NCBI GenBank assembly: GCA_902789415.1
Contig: CADAOD010000005.1
Span: 39,816 to 103,815, forward strand
Source of the DNA: an uncultured Prevotellaceae bacterium
GTDB lineage: Bacteria > Bacteroidota > Bacteroidia > Bacteroidales > Bacteroidaceae
Direction of reading: 5' to 3'
DNA: 64,000 bases
The number at the start of each line of letters is the position of its first letter. Positions within the stretch are counted from its first letter, which is position 1. A program made the translations under genes and the position numbers. Positions 35,679-43,043 of this stretch are shown in pieces. The notes beneath the pieces were generated by a model, which was not told where the DNA came from, did not search any database, and saw only the letters and a program-made list of their open reading frames with translations.

Positions 35679-35707
35679 AATGAATGTTATTTTTTGTTTT
35701 CTCGGTG

Positions 35708-35757
35708 CAAAATTACGATTAATTTGATAGATGAACGAATAATTTTTTCTATCTTTG
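35708..35757. promoter_or_regulatory. Divergent promoters of polyferredoxin and oxyR
   Basis: On the - strand TAATTTTG (35708-35715) serves the polyferredoxin. On the + strand TTTG (35723-35726) and TATCTTTG (35750-35757), 23 nt apart, serve oxyR. Confidence 0.55.
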
Positions 35758-35790
35758 CATCGATGTAATCTATTATAAAAGCGGAAACGT

Positions 35791-36717
35791 ATGACATTAC
35801 AGCAACTAAAGTACATTGTAGCCATCGATCGCTACCGTAGTTTTGCCAAGGCTGCCGACGCCTTAGGCATATCGCAACCCACCCTGAGTGCTATGTTGGT
35901 TAAGTTGGAAGAAGAACTCGACGTGCGCATTTTTGAGCGTAGCAACAAGAGTGTTACGCCAACGATTGCCGGCGAAAAAATTATCCGCCAGGCCGAACGT
36001 GCCATTGCTGAGGCTGAGCGCATTAACGAGTTGGTGAGCGAAGACAAAGGTGATGTAGCAGGCGATTTGCGACTGAGCGTAGGCCCCACCATCTCGCCCT
36101 ATATCCTGCCCAAGTTTATCCGTTTTTATACCGAGGATTATCCGCAGGTACGACTGGCCATTAACGAGCTGAAAGGCGATGCCATGCTTACCGAACTGCA
36201 GTTGGGGCATATCGATGCCGCTATCGCCGTCAGCGGCAATACGCGCCAGGGCATACTCGAGATTCCGCTTTATACCGAGAAGTTTATGGTATATCTTTCG
36301 GCCGACTGCTGGCGCAAGCTGCCCGTGTTCCATCCTGAGAATCTGGAACACGAAAAGATGTGGATTATGCGCGATGCCCAGTGCCTGCGCGATAGTGCGT
36401 TCAGCTTCTGCAAGGCGCGCACCAAGGGCCGCAGGGTGTACGAGGCAGGCAGTATCGATACCCTTGTACGCATAGTAGATGAGAATGGCGGGTTTACCAT
36501 TATCCCCCAGATGCATCTGCCGTTCCTGACTGATGCTCAGCGCGAGAATGTGCGCCCCATCGAGGGCGATTACCTGTCGCAGCGCCGTGTGTCGCTCTAC
36601 ATCCGCGAGGACTACATCCGTCAGGCCATGCTGAATACCATCACAAAAACACTCCTCCGATTCATGCCCGCCGGCATGATGGAGGAGCGCATCGCCAAAT
36701 ATGGCGTCAAACTATAA
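35791..36717 (+). CDS. oxyR: Hydrogen-peroxide-sensing LysR regulator OxyR
   Basis: LysR-family activator of peroxide defence genes. Seen: an N-terminal winged HTH (about 1-60, FAKAADALGISQPTLSAMLVKLEEELDV) and a substrate-binding-like regulatory domain (about 90-300) with the two redox cysteines Cys198 and Cys207 in QCLRDSAFSFC, nine residues apart exactly as in E. coli OxyR (Cys199/Cys208), so disulfide switching is expected. It is 308 aa long. No catalase, dps or ahp gene is adjacent, so its targets lie elsewhere or include the divergent polyferredoxin. Confidence 0.93.
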   Translation: MTLQQLKYIVAIDRYRSFAKAADALGISQPTLSAMLVKLEEELDVRIFERSNKSVTPTIAGEKIIRQAERAIAEAERINELVSEDKGDVAGDLRLSVGPTISPYILPKFIRFYTEDYPQVRLAINELKGDAMLTELQLGHIDAAIAVSGNTRQGILEIPLYTEKFMVYLSADCWRKLPVFHPENLEHEKMWIMRDAQCLRDSAFSFCKARTKGRRVYEAGSIDTLVRIVDENGGFTIIPQMHLPFLTDAQRENVRPIEGDYLSQRRVSLYIREDYIRQAMLNTITKTLLRFMPAGMMEERIAKYGVKL

Positions 36718-36722
36718 TGATG

Positions 36723-37739
36723 TTAGAACTCTACTAAGATGCGGAACACCTTGCCAGGAGCCTCGGCCCACTGCTGCATGGCCTGCTCGGCCTGCTCGGG
36801 CTTTACCACGTTGCTAATCAAACGATCAACAGGACAGGTGCCACGCTCCAGATAGTGGATAACAGCGCGGAAATCGCTGGGCTGGGCATTGCGCGAACCA
36901 CGGATGTCAAGCTCCTTCTGTACAAAATACTTGGTCTGGAACGATACCTCGCTCTTGGCATAGCCAATGCACACCACGCGACCGGTAAAGGCCACCTCGT
37001 TAACAGCCATCTGATAGGTTGGTACGCTACCTACAGCCTCGATGATTACATCAGGACCAAAGCCCGATGTTATCTCGCGCAGGCGTGCGTGTACATCTTC
37101 CTTCATGGTGTTAATGGTGTAGCTGGCGCCCATCTCCTTGGCAAGGGCCAACTTCTCATCGTCGATATCGGCTGCCACTACGGTAGCACCACGCTGGGCC
37201 GAGCGAACCACGGCGCCCATACCTACCATGCCACAACCAATAACCACTACCACATCGATATCGGTTACCTGTGCACGACTTACGGCGTGGAAACCTACGC
37301 TCATAGGCTCGATGAGTGCGCAGGTACGTGGTGTGAGCAGTCCGGCGGGAATCACCTTCTCCCAAGGCAGGGCTAGATATTCGCACATGGCGCCCCAGCG
37401 CTGCACACCAAGGGTTTCGTTGTGCTCGCAGGCGTTTACACGGCCGTTACGGCACGAGGCGCACTTGCCACAGTTGGTGTAGGGGTTAACGGTAACAGTC
37501 ATGCCGGGCTTCAGACCCTCGGGCACGTTCTTGCCCACCTTTACTATCTCGGCACCTACCTCGTGACCAGGCACTACGGGCATTTTTACCATCGGGTTGC
37601 CGCCACGATAGGTGTTCAGGTCGCTGCCGCAAAAACCTACATATTTCATCTTCAACAGTACTTCGTCGTCGCCCATCTGGGGCTCGGCCATATCAATCAC
37701 CTTCATCACCGAAGGCTCACTAATCTGAATTGCTTTCAT
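36723..37739 (-). CDS. Zinc-dependent alcohol dehydrogenase (MDR family)
   Basis: Cytoplasmic NAD(P)-dependent sugar or polyol dehydrogenase of the threonine/sorbitol dehydrogenase type. Seen: catalytic zinc ligands in GFCGSD and GHEVGAE, the structural-zinc loop CGKCASCRNGRVNAC with four cysteines, and the Rossmann motif VVIGCGMVGMGAV with an acidic residue (ADIDDEK) that favours NAD. It is 338 aa long from the ATG at 37739. It is the last gene of an araC-fucP-aldo/keto reductase operon, so a step in L-fucose (or L-galactose) oxidation is likely. Galactonate/fuconate-type or threonine dehydrogenation are alternatives. Confidence 0.87.
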   Translation of the reverse strand: MKAIQISEPSVMKVIDMAEPQMGDDEVLLKMKYVGFCGSDLNTYRGGNPMVKMPVVPGHEVGAEIVKVGKNVPEGLKPGMTVTVNPYTNCGKCASCRNGRVNACEHNETLGVQRWGAMCEYLALPWEKVIPAGLLTPRTCALIEPMSVGFHAVSRAQVTDIDVVVVIGCGMVGMGAVVRSAQRGATVVAADIDDEKLALAKEMGASYTINTMKEDVHARLREITSGFGPDVIIEAVGSVPTYQMAVNEVAFTGRVVCIGYAKSEVSFQTKYFVQKELDIRGSRNAQPSDFRAVIHYLERGTCPVDRLISNVVKPEQAEQAMQQWAEAPGKVFRILVEF

Positions 37740-37749
37740 CGTATTTTTT

Positions 37750-37783
37750 ATTTTCAATTTTCAATTTTCAATCTTCAATTTTC
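37750..37783. repeat. TTTTCAATTTTCAA intergenic repeat
   Basis: Four or five tandem TTTTCAA units fill the gap between the aldo/keto reductase stop and the dehydrogenase start. Similar units are at 28802-28817 (nrfH-nrfA gap) and 41832-41860 (upstream of the HU-like gene). Confidence 0.8.
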
Positions 37784-38734
37784 TTACGAGTTCTTCCAAC
37801 GTACAAACATCTGGTCGCCAATAATCTGCTGTACCTCCTGTACCAGCTGTTCGTCCATACGCTCGTTAACGTAGCCGATGTTCTTCAGCACGTTGTCGGG
37901 GTTGGCGCTGCTGAATAGGGTGGTGGCAATGCGGGGATTGCAACTGGTTGAGAACTGGATGGCCAACTTCTCGATGGGGTAACCCTTCTGCTGACAGTAG
38001 CCTGCTGCAAGGGCACAAGCTTTTTTCAGTTCCTTGCTGGCTGGATGCCAATCGGGTGCGCCACGCTGCGAGAGCAAACCCATCGACAGCGGCGAGGCGT
38101 TGATAACACCCACGTTGTGCTGCTCAAAAAAGTCCAGATAATCTTTCAGCAGTGTATCGTTCAGGCTGTAGTGGCAGAAGTTCAGAATACTCTCTACCAC
38201 ACCCTCGTCGCAATGCTCAATTACCCACTTCAGGTTCTCGGGCTGCAGGTCGGTAATACCCACGTGGCCCACCACGCCTTTCTGGCGCAGCTCTACCAGA
38301 GCAGGCAGCGTTTCGTCGCAAATCAACTGCAGTCCGCCTTCGCGATCGCCCTGAAACTCGATATCGTGCACATTAATCAGGTCGATATAATCCACGTTCA
38401 GGCGCTCCATACTCTCGTAAACGCTGGCAGTAACGCGCTTGGCTGAGTAATCCCAGGTGTTTACCCCGTCCTTGCCATAGCGACCCACCTTAGTAGAGAG
38501 ATAGTATTTGTCGCGCGCAATCTCCTTGAGTGCTTTTCCCAGTACCATCTCGGCCTTCAGGTGGCCGTAATAAGGCGATACATCGATAAAGTTAATACCA
38601 TTGTCGATGGCTGTGTGTACGGCACGAATGCCCTCATCCTCACGGATGCCATGAAACACACCGCCTAACGACGAGGCACCGAAACTAAGGTTCGATACCT
38701 TCATGCCTGTTTTTCCGATTTCGTTGTAAACCAT
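37784..38734 (-). CDS. Aldo/keto reductase, L-galactose/L-fucose dehydrogenase-like
   Basis: Cytoplasmic TIM-barrel oxidoreductase. Catalytic residues are recognisable: Asp in NFIDVSPYYG, Tyr in the same block, Lys in YLSTKVGRYG, and His in INVHDIEF. The conserved blocks FGASSLGGVF, NFCHYSLND, VINASPLSMGLL, GAPDWHPAS and ATTLFSSANPDNV closely resemble plant-type L-galactose dehydrogenases. L-fucose is 6-deoxy-L-galactose, and fucP lies 4 nt upstream, so oxidation of L-fucose to its lactone is the likely reaction. It is 316 aa long. Confidence 0.87.
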   Translation of the reverse strand: MVYNEIGKTGMKVSNLSFGASSLGGVFHGIREDEGIRAVHTAIDNGINFIDVSPYYGHLKAEMVLGKALKEIARDKYYLSTKVGRYGKDGVNTWDYSAKRVTASVYESMERLNVDYIDLINVHDIEFQGDREGGLQLICDETLPALVELRQKGVVGHVGITDLQPENLKWVIEHCDEGVVESILNFCHYSLNDTLLKDYLDFFEQHNVGVINASPLSMGLLSQRGAPDWHPASKELKKACALAAGYCQQKGYPIEKLAIQFSTSCNPRIATTLFSSANPDNVLKNIGYVNERMDEQLVQEVQQIIGDQMFVRWKNS

Positions 38735-38738
38735 ATTA

Positions 38739-40037
38739 TTATTTATTTTGATGACTTAATTTAAACGTGTGATAGCCGTAGTAGGTGATAAAGCTGAAGC
38801 ACAGCAGCGGCAGGCAGAACGATACGTTAACTGCAGGCCAGCCGGCTACGGTACCCAGGTCGATAATCATGCCCTGAAGTGGTGGCATGAGCGCGCCACC
38901 CACGATGGCCATCACCAGGAAGGCGGCACCAAAGGTAGTATCCTCGGCATCCACATCCTCTAAGGCAATACCATAGATGGTGGGGAACATGATTGACATA
39001 AACAAGCTGATGCATACCAGACTGTACAAGCCTGCGCGACCATCGATACAGATGGCACCTAAGGTAAAGGCCGAGGCGCAAATGCCGAATATCATCAGCA
39101 GGCGGCGGGTGTTAATATAGCGCATAATAAAAGTGCCCACAAAGCGTCCGCACAGATTGAGCGACATGGCTACGATGTTAAACACCTGTGCCGTGGCCTT
39201 GTTAATGCCCAGGCGGTCGGCATACTGTATGATAAACGTCCAGCACATAATCTGTGCAGCCACGTAGAATATCTGCGCCAGCACGCCGTAGCGGTAGATA
39301 TTGTTGTGCCACAATCGGCGCAAGCTATGACTGGCATCAAGCTTGGTGCCATCGCCAGCCACCTTAGGCATCTTGGTTACGGCAATGATAATAAACATCA
39401 TCAGCACCACCAGTCCTAACATCACGTATGGATCGCGTATCACAGCCAGGTCGTGCAAACGTATGTTAGCTTTCTCGGCCTCGGATAACGAGCCAAAGAT
39501 AATCTGTCCGGCGGCATCGCGCTTGTCCGACCACAGCTGGGGCAGCACTACAAACGATGCTACTGCCATGCCCGAGAGCGAGCCCATGGGGTTAAAGGCC
39601 TGTGCTAGATTCAGTCGGCGGGTAGAGTTGCTCTTATCGCCTAACGACAGGATGAACGGGTTGGCCGTTGTTTCAAGGAATGCCAAGCCGAAGGTAAGGA
39701 TATACAGCGACACGCAGAAGAACGAGAACTGCTGATACTGCGCTGCCGGTATAAACAAAAAGGCGCCAAAGGCATAGAGTGCCAGGCCGTTAAGAATACC
39801 TACCTTATAACTGTAGCGGCGTATAAACAGCGCTGCCGGTATGGCCATAGTGGCATAGCCGCCGTAAAAGGCAAACTGAATCATCGAGGCCTTGGTGGCC
39901 GATAGTTCCATCACGGTCTGGAAGGCTGCCACCATCGGGTTAGTAATGTCGTTGGCAAAGCCCCACAGCGCAAAGAGCGAGGTGATGAGAATAAACGTAA
40001 GCAGATACTTTTTTTCTACTAAAGGTTTCTTTTCCAT
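38739..40037 (-). CDS. fucP: L-fucose:H+ symporter FucP-like (MFS)
   Basis: Inner-membrane major-facilitator transporter of the FucP branch. Seen: 12 hydrophobic segments, the FHS-family features FALWGFANDITNPM in helix 1 (with the Asp used for proton coupling in E. coli FucP), GLAFLETTANPF in helix 4, NLAQAFNPMGSLSG in helix 5 and SIMFPTIYGIALEDV near helix 10. It is 432 aa long from the ATG at 40037. It follows the araC gene by 29 nt and precedes the aldo/keto reductase by 4 nt. Related Bacteroidota proteins carry glucose or galactose, so fucose specificity rests on the neighbouring dehydrogenase. Confidence 0.88.
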   Translation of the reverse strand: MEKKPLVEKKYLLTFILITSLFALWGFANDITNPMVAAFQTVMELSATKASMIQFAFYGGYATMAIPAALFIRRYSYKVGILNGLALYAFGAFLFIPAAQYQQFSFFCVSLYILTFGLAFLETTANPFILSLGDKSNSTRRLNLAQAFNPMGSLSGMAVASFVVLPQLWSDKRDAAGQIIFGSLSEAEKANIRLHDLAVIRDPYVMLGLVVLMMFIIIAVTKMPKVAGDGTKLDASHSLRRLWHNNIYRYGVLAQIFYVAAQIMCWTFIIQYADRLGINKATAQVFNIVAMSLNLCGRFVGTFIMRYINTRRLLMIFGICASAFTLGAICIDGRAGLYSLVCISLFMSIMFPTIYGIALEDVDAEDTTFGAAFLVMAIVGGALMPPLQGMIIDLGTVAGWPAVNVSFCLPLLCFSFITYYGYHTFKLSHQNK

Positions 40038-40066
40038 ATTGGTGATTGTTGTTTTTATTAAGTTAT

Positions 40067-40924
40067 TCAAAAATGTTTTTCTCTGTATTGTTGCGGTGTT
40101 ATGCCCGCGTTCTTTTTAAACACGCGGTTAAAGTACGAGTAGTCGTCGTACCCCAAAGCACTCGCAATGCTTTTTACCGAGTTGTCGGTAGTTACCAGCA
40201 TCAGTTCGGCACGCTCCATCTTGCGCTGTATCACGTAAGCATTGGGCGTGTCGCCTGTCTCGCGCCTGAACAGTCGGATAAAGTGATCCTTCGACATACA
40301 AGCCCTTTCGGCCAACTGTTCAACATCTATCTGTTCGTGCAGATTTTTGCGGATATAGGCCAGCGAATCGTATATACGGTCGTCCTTTACCTCGGTTTTA
40401 GGCGTAGCATATTTCAGGAATCGTGATATCAGTATAAACAGTATGCCGCGCGACTCCACCTTATCGCTAAACGGGCGGCGCATGTTAAGCTGCAGGTTGC
40501 TCATCAGCGTTTGGTGGTTATCGTAAACCGTAGGGTCGGATTGCTGCAGTTTTAGGAACGGGTTAATGTAGCACAGACGCTTAACCAGCTCCAGGTCCAT
40601 CGCATCGGCACTCACCTCAAAGGGCAGATTCCAATCATCAAGCAGTCCCATGCCCGCCATCTGGTCCTCGTATATATGTATATAATAATGTGAGAAAGGC
40701 GAGTCGCACACATAGCTGTGCATGGTGTAAGCCGGAATGTAATACAGATGACCGGGCAGTAGCGTGTACACACCCGATGGCAATTCTATCTTGGCTGTAC
40801 CATCGGTAACGTAGTACAACCTGGCAAATGGACTGCGAACGTTCTTCCAGTTCCAATCTCCAATGTGCTTAGCAAACCCTACGTTCAGGGTAAGCAAATG
40901 TAATTTATCGACAGAATACTGCAT
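40067..40924 (-). CDS. AraC-family transcriptional regulator of the fucose-type operon
   Basis: N-terminal cupin-like sensing domain (about 20-130; LPSGVYTLLPGHLYYIPAYTMHSY) and a C-terminal double HTH (about 190-285; LAERACMSKDHFIRLFRRETGDTPNAYV and ASALGYDDYSYFNRVFKKNAGITPQQYR). It is 285 aa long from the ATG at 40924; an upstream TTG-type extension is not needed. It is the first gene of an operon with fucP and two dehydrogenases, so it likely responds to the transported sugar. No clear -7 element was found upstream. Confidence 0.9.
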   Translation of the reverse strand: MQYSVDKLHLLTLNVGFAKHIGDWNWKNVRSPFARLYYVTDGTAKIELPSGVYTLLPGHLYYIPAYTMHSYVCDSPFSHYYIHIYEDQMAGMGLLDDWNLPFEVSADAMDLELVKRLCYINPFLKLQQSDPTVYDNHQTLMSNLQLNMRRPFSDKVESRGILFILISRFLKYATPKTEVKDDRIYDSLAYIRKNLHEQIDVEQLAERACMSKDHFIRLFRRETGDTPNAYVIQRKMERAELMLVTTDNSVKSIASALGYDDYSYFNRVFKKNAGITPQQYREKHF

Positions 40925-41061
40925 ACGCTGATAATCTTTTCGGCTACAAAAGAACAAAATTTGACTGAAAATTCCAAATTTTTACCAAAAAAAGATGCGA
41001 TAATATCGATATTGTCCTATATTTGAGCTATATAGTGAGATAAAAGCAACATAAACAAAAC

Positions 41062-41101
41062 ATCCCTCAGGCTTCGTTTTTTTTTTTGAAACCTGAGGGA
41101 T
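41062..41101 (-). terminator. Intrinsic terminator after the smalltalk gene
   Basis: ATCCCTCAGG and CCTGAGGGAT form a perfect 10-bp stem around a 20-nt loop containing an A-run (- strand); GTTTTGTTT follows. It lies 4 nt after the stop of the 34-aa gene. Confidence 0.85.
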
Positions 41102-41105
41102 CTTC

Positions 41106-41210
41106 TTACATAGCGCCCATGCAGCTGGTAGCGCCCAGTGCCGTTACAATCGCCGTTGCTATCGAAGCAATCATCTGCATAATAAACTTAAGTGTTTCCT
41201 TCTTCGTCAT
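41106..41210 (-). CDS. Smalltalk-type micro-protein (34 aa)
   Basis: A 34-residue protein starting MTKKETLKFIMQMIASIATAI and ending TALGATSCMGAM. It matches the Bacteroidota 'smalltalk' family: a short lysine-rich start, one hydrophobic helix and a TSC motif that resembles a lipobox. Its function is unknown. Members of this family are usually found beside an HU-like DNA-binding protein, as here (69 nt downstream of that gene). It is too short for most gene callers and ends just before a strong terminator, so its 3' boundary is well supported. Confidence 0.85.
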   Translation of the reverse strand: MTKKETLKFIMQMIASIATAIVTALGATSCMGAM

Positions 41211-41279
41211 AGTCTTAATCTCTTAATTCTAAAATCTAAATTCTTAATTGGAGTAGGGCGGGGCCTAAGCCCCAAACCC

Positions 41280-41792
41280 TTAATCACCGTTCGACTCGTT
41301 GCCGCCTCCGGTATTACCGCCGTTCGATGGCTGGGTATTCTCGTTGTCCTCAACGTTACCCGCATCGGTACTGGTAACACGCTTCACCTCCTTGCCATCG
41401 CGGTCGTAGCAGGTAATCTGGATGGCGGTATTGGCCAGCTCGTCCTTCAGGTCAACGTTAGGCGTAAAGATAATGCGGCGACTGGTTACCAGTCCGGCCT
41501 TAACCTCATCCACCTTGCCAACACTCTTGGCACGCAATCCGAAACGCATGGTTCCCAAACCTGGTAGCGCAACGCTATGACCCTCGGTGGCCCACGCCTT
41601 GATTACCTCGCCAGCAGCATCCCAGCAGGCCTGCATAATGCCTTTACTTACTCCGCTGCGCAGAGCAGCCTCCTTAATCACCTTGTCCTGGCTGAGTGAG
41701 GTGTACAACTCGGGCATCATAATGTAGCGATAAGTGCCCTCATACTTGCCAATCTTCTGCAACTTTTCCTGTGCTTTAACTTTCAGTGCCAT
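41280..41792 (-). CDS. HU-related DNA-binding protein
   Basis: Member of the Bacteroidota HU-like family with an HU/IHF fold in the first 120 residues (SVALPGLGTMRFGLRAKSV and VTSRRIIFTPNVDLKDELA match the HU beta-arm region) and an unstructured acidic/Gly/Asn C-terminal tail (NTQPSNGGNTGGGNESNGD). It is 170 aa long from the ATG at 41792. Proteins of this kind accompany smalltalk, VirE/DUF3987 and cell-wall hydrolase genes in these genomes. TTAATTCTCAA-type repeats flank it on both sides. It is probably architectural or regulatory for the nearby element; no direct evidence of function. Confidence 0.87.
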   Translation of the reverse strand: MALKVKAQEKLQKIGKYEGTYRYIMMPELYTSLSQDKVIKEAALRSGVSKGIMQACWDAAGEVIKAWATEGHSVALPGLGTMRFGLRAKSVGKVDEVKAGLVTSRRIIFTPNVDLKDELANTAIQITCYDRDGKEVKRVTSTDAGNVEDNENTQPSNGGNTGGGNESNGD

Positions 41793-42145
41793 AATGCTTA
41801 ATTTTAGGTTTGTAAATAAAATTCCAACTCTCAATTCTTAATTCTCAATTCTCAATTTTCGAAAGGATTTTTGCGCCCACACGTGGCAGATTTTCTTAGT
41901 GCACGTGGAAAATAGTTTTGCCTCACGCGGCCGCCGTCTGTCTCATTCATTTCAACACTGCAAAGGTACGAAATTTTGATTGCGGTTCACGAATCCCCGC
42001 ACAGAAAATACAGTGTGACAGTTAAAATTCTCACCCTTCCCCTTTAAATACAACTCTATATTTATATATATTATAATATATATAAATATAGATATAATTC
42101 CGCACCTAGTACCCCTTGTATTTTTAACTGTCACACTGTATCACT
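41793..42145. other. Gene-free AT-rich segment
   Basis: 353 bases between divergent genes. It holds a TTAATTCTCAA-type repeat (41832-41860), a plain stretch to about 42007, and the nested palindrome described separately. Reading frames here are short, AT-rich and without recognisable features. Confidence 0.6.
42008..42141. repeat. Nested palindrome: 20-bp inverted repeats around a 36-bp perfect palindrome
   Basis: Outer arms 42008-42027 (ATACAGTGTGACAGTTAAAA) and 42122-42141 are perfect inverted copies. At the centre, 42056-42091 is a 36-bp A/T-only palindrome apart from its terminal C/G pair. An extra 8-bp pair (AAATACAA 42046-42053, TTGTATTT 42116-42123) lies between them. The centres of the two symmetries differ by only 1 bp. 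The element abuts the start of the winged-helix fragment. It could be a replication or initiator-binding site, a miniature inverted-repeat element, or a regulatory cruciform. Confidence 0.9.
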
Positions 42146-42433
42146 GTGCACAATTCGATAGAACTAGCACACGCTGAGTCTGTAAAGAATAGACTGCTTA
42201 ACCTGATGAATTCGTCAGGTTATAAATACATGTCACCAAAGATGTCACCAATGATGTCGGAAAAGATTTCGGAAAAGACCTCTATAACAGATAGAACAAT
42301 CGAAAATGATTTGGCTAAGCTGAAAAAGTTGGGTATCCTTACTCGAAAAGGTGGCCGCAAGGCTGGTAAATGGCTACTGACAGAATTAGGCCAACGTGTA
42401 CTTGAAGAGAGAAGTGCAAACAAAACTGTTTGA
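42146..42433 (+). CDS. Winged-helix protein or C-terminal remnant of a RecG-related regulator
   Basis: 95-aa frame with a GTG start and no ATG upstream of the conserved part. Residues about 28-46 contain the repeated MSPKMSPMMSEKISEKTS linker typical of the C-terminal end of AlbA_2/ATPase-type 'RecG-related' regulators, and 47-90 form a winged helix (TDRTIENDLAKLKKLGILTRKGGRKAGKWLLTELG). The large N-terminal part of such proteins is missing; the nested palindrome occupies its place. It may be a free-standing small repressor or a gene fragment left by the rearrangement. Confidence 0.55.
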   Translation: MHNSIELAHAESVKNRLLNLMNSSGYKYMSPKMSPMMSEKISEKTSITDRTIENDLAKLKKLGILTRKGGRKAGKWLLTELGQRVLEERSANKTV

Positions 42434-42463
42434 GTTTAATCATTAGTGAACGTAATTATAGTA

Positions 42464-42498
42464 GACGGGGGAATGTGAGCATTTCTCCGTCTTTTTTT
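42464..42498 (+). terminator. Terminator repeat, copy 1
   Basis: GACGGGGGAATG pairs with CATTTCTCCGTC (wobble and one bulge) and TTTTTTT follows. It lies within a segment of about 70 bases that recurs with about 80 percent identity at 43660-43730. Confidence 0.75.
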
Positions 42499-42539
42499 GC
42501 TTTAACTTGCATTTTTTAGCCTTGATGCTACGTTTGCGA

Positions 42540-42580
42540 TTTGATCTATTTTGATCTTTTTTGTTAAGTTTTGATCTATT
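42540..42580. repeat. Three TTTGATCT repeats in helical phase
   Basis: TTTGATCT starts at 42540, 42550 and 42570, that is at 10 and 20 bp intervals on one face of the helix. The copies end 24 nt upstream of the -7 element of the next gene, so they may be operator sites. Confidence 0.6.
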
Positions 42581-42604
42581 ACTGTTTTTCTCATGTTTTT
42601 GCGC

Positions 42605-42612
42605 TACTTTTG
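42605..42612 (+). promoter_or_regulatory. -7 element of the DpnD/PcfM-like gene
   Basis: TACTTTTG matches TAnnTTTG and ends 8 nt before the ATG at 42621. The predicted leader is only one or two bases. Confidence 0.5.
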
Positions 42613-42620
42613 CATCTTGT

Positions 42621-42800
42621 ATGAAGAAGTACAGCATTAAAGTGTTAGAGGTGTTAAGTCGCATCGTTGAAGTAGAGGCTTCTGACGAAGAAGACGCTAT
42701 CGAGAAGGTGAGGCAGGAATACCGAAAATGCAATATCGTGCTGGATGATTCTGACTACAAATTTACAGAATTTAGCGTGAAAGATGAAAAATCTTGGTGA
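42621..42800 (+). CDS. DpnD/PcfM-like small protein
   Basis: 59-aa protein, MKKYSIKVLEVLSRIVEVEASDEEDAIEKV then YRKCNIVLDDSDYKFTEFSV. It matches the DpnD/PcfM family (name from a restriction-locus gene and a conjugative-plasmid gene), a small alpha/beta fold of unknown function carried on plasmids, conjugative elements and phages. The ATG at 42621 is chosen because the -7 box ends 8 nt before it and the upstream extension is hydrophobic and unrelated to the family. First gene of a cassette with the 55-aa protein and the GNAT. Confidence 0.75.
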   Translation: MKKYSIKVLEVLSRIVEVEASDEEDAIEKVRQEYRKCNIVLDDSDYKFTEFSVKDEKSW

Positions 42801-42827
42801 GTGCTTGTAGTTTTCAGAAGAAATCAC

Positions 42828-42835
42828 TATCTTTG
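42828..42835 (+). promoter_or_regulatory. -7 element of the 55-aa/GNAT pair
   Basis: TATCTTTG matches TAnnTTTG, 26 nt before the ATG at 42862. Confidence 0.5.
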
Positions 42836-42861
42836 CACCGGATTTAATAAAGAACAAGAAA

Positions 42862-43029
42862 ATGGCAACAGCAATTAAAGCTATCCCAACGCTCAAGGGT
42901 AAGGAAGCACGAGAGTTTTTGCATCGTGCAGAGGAAGCTGAGCGAAACTATAAGGGAACGGAAAACAGAGACAACCATTCCTTCTGTCAGATGGCTCATG
43001 CCATTCTGAGCAAGGCTGGTATGCTTTAA
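42862..43029 (+). CDS. Hypothetical 55-aa protein paired with a GNAT
   Basis: Starts MATAIKAIPTLKGKEAREFL, then a charged helix (HRAEEAERNYKGTENRD), and ends HAILSKAGML. No known domain is recognised. It has its own -7 element and lies 14 nt before the GNAT gene, so the two are cotranscribed. The order (small helical protein first, acetyltransferase second) is that of type II toxin-antitoxin pairs with GNAT toxins, but the usual DUF1778 antitoxin sequence is not evident. Confidence 0.7.
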   Translation: MATAIKAIPTLKGKEAREFLHRAEEAERNYKGTENRDNHSFCQMAHAILSKAGML

Positions 43030-43043
43030 CTTTTGGAATAGAA

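Noticed and set aside
41952-42134. 60-aa - strand frame over the palindrome
   Set aside because: Generated by the inverted repeats themselves; sequence is low-complexity Ile/Tyr.
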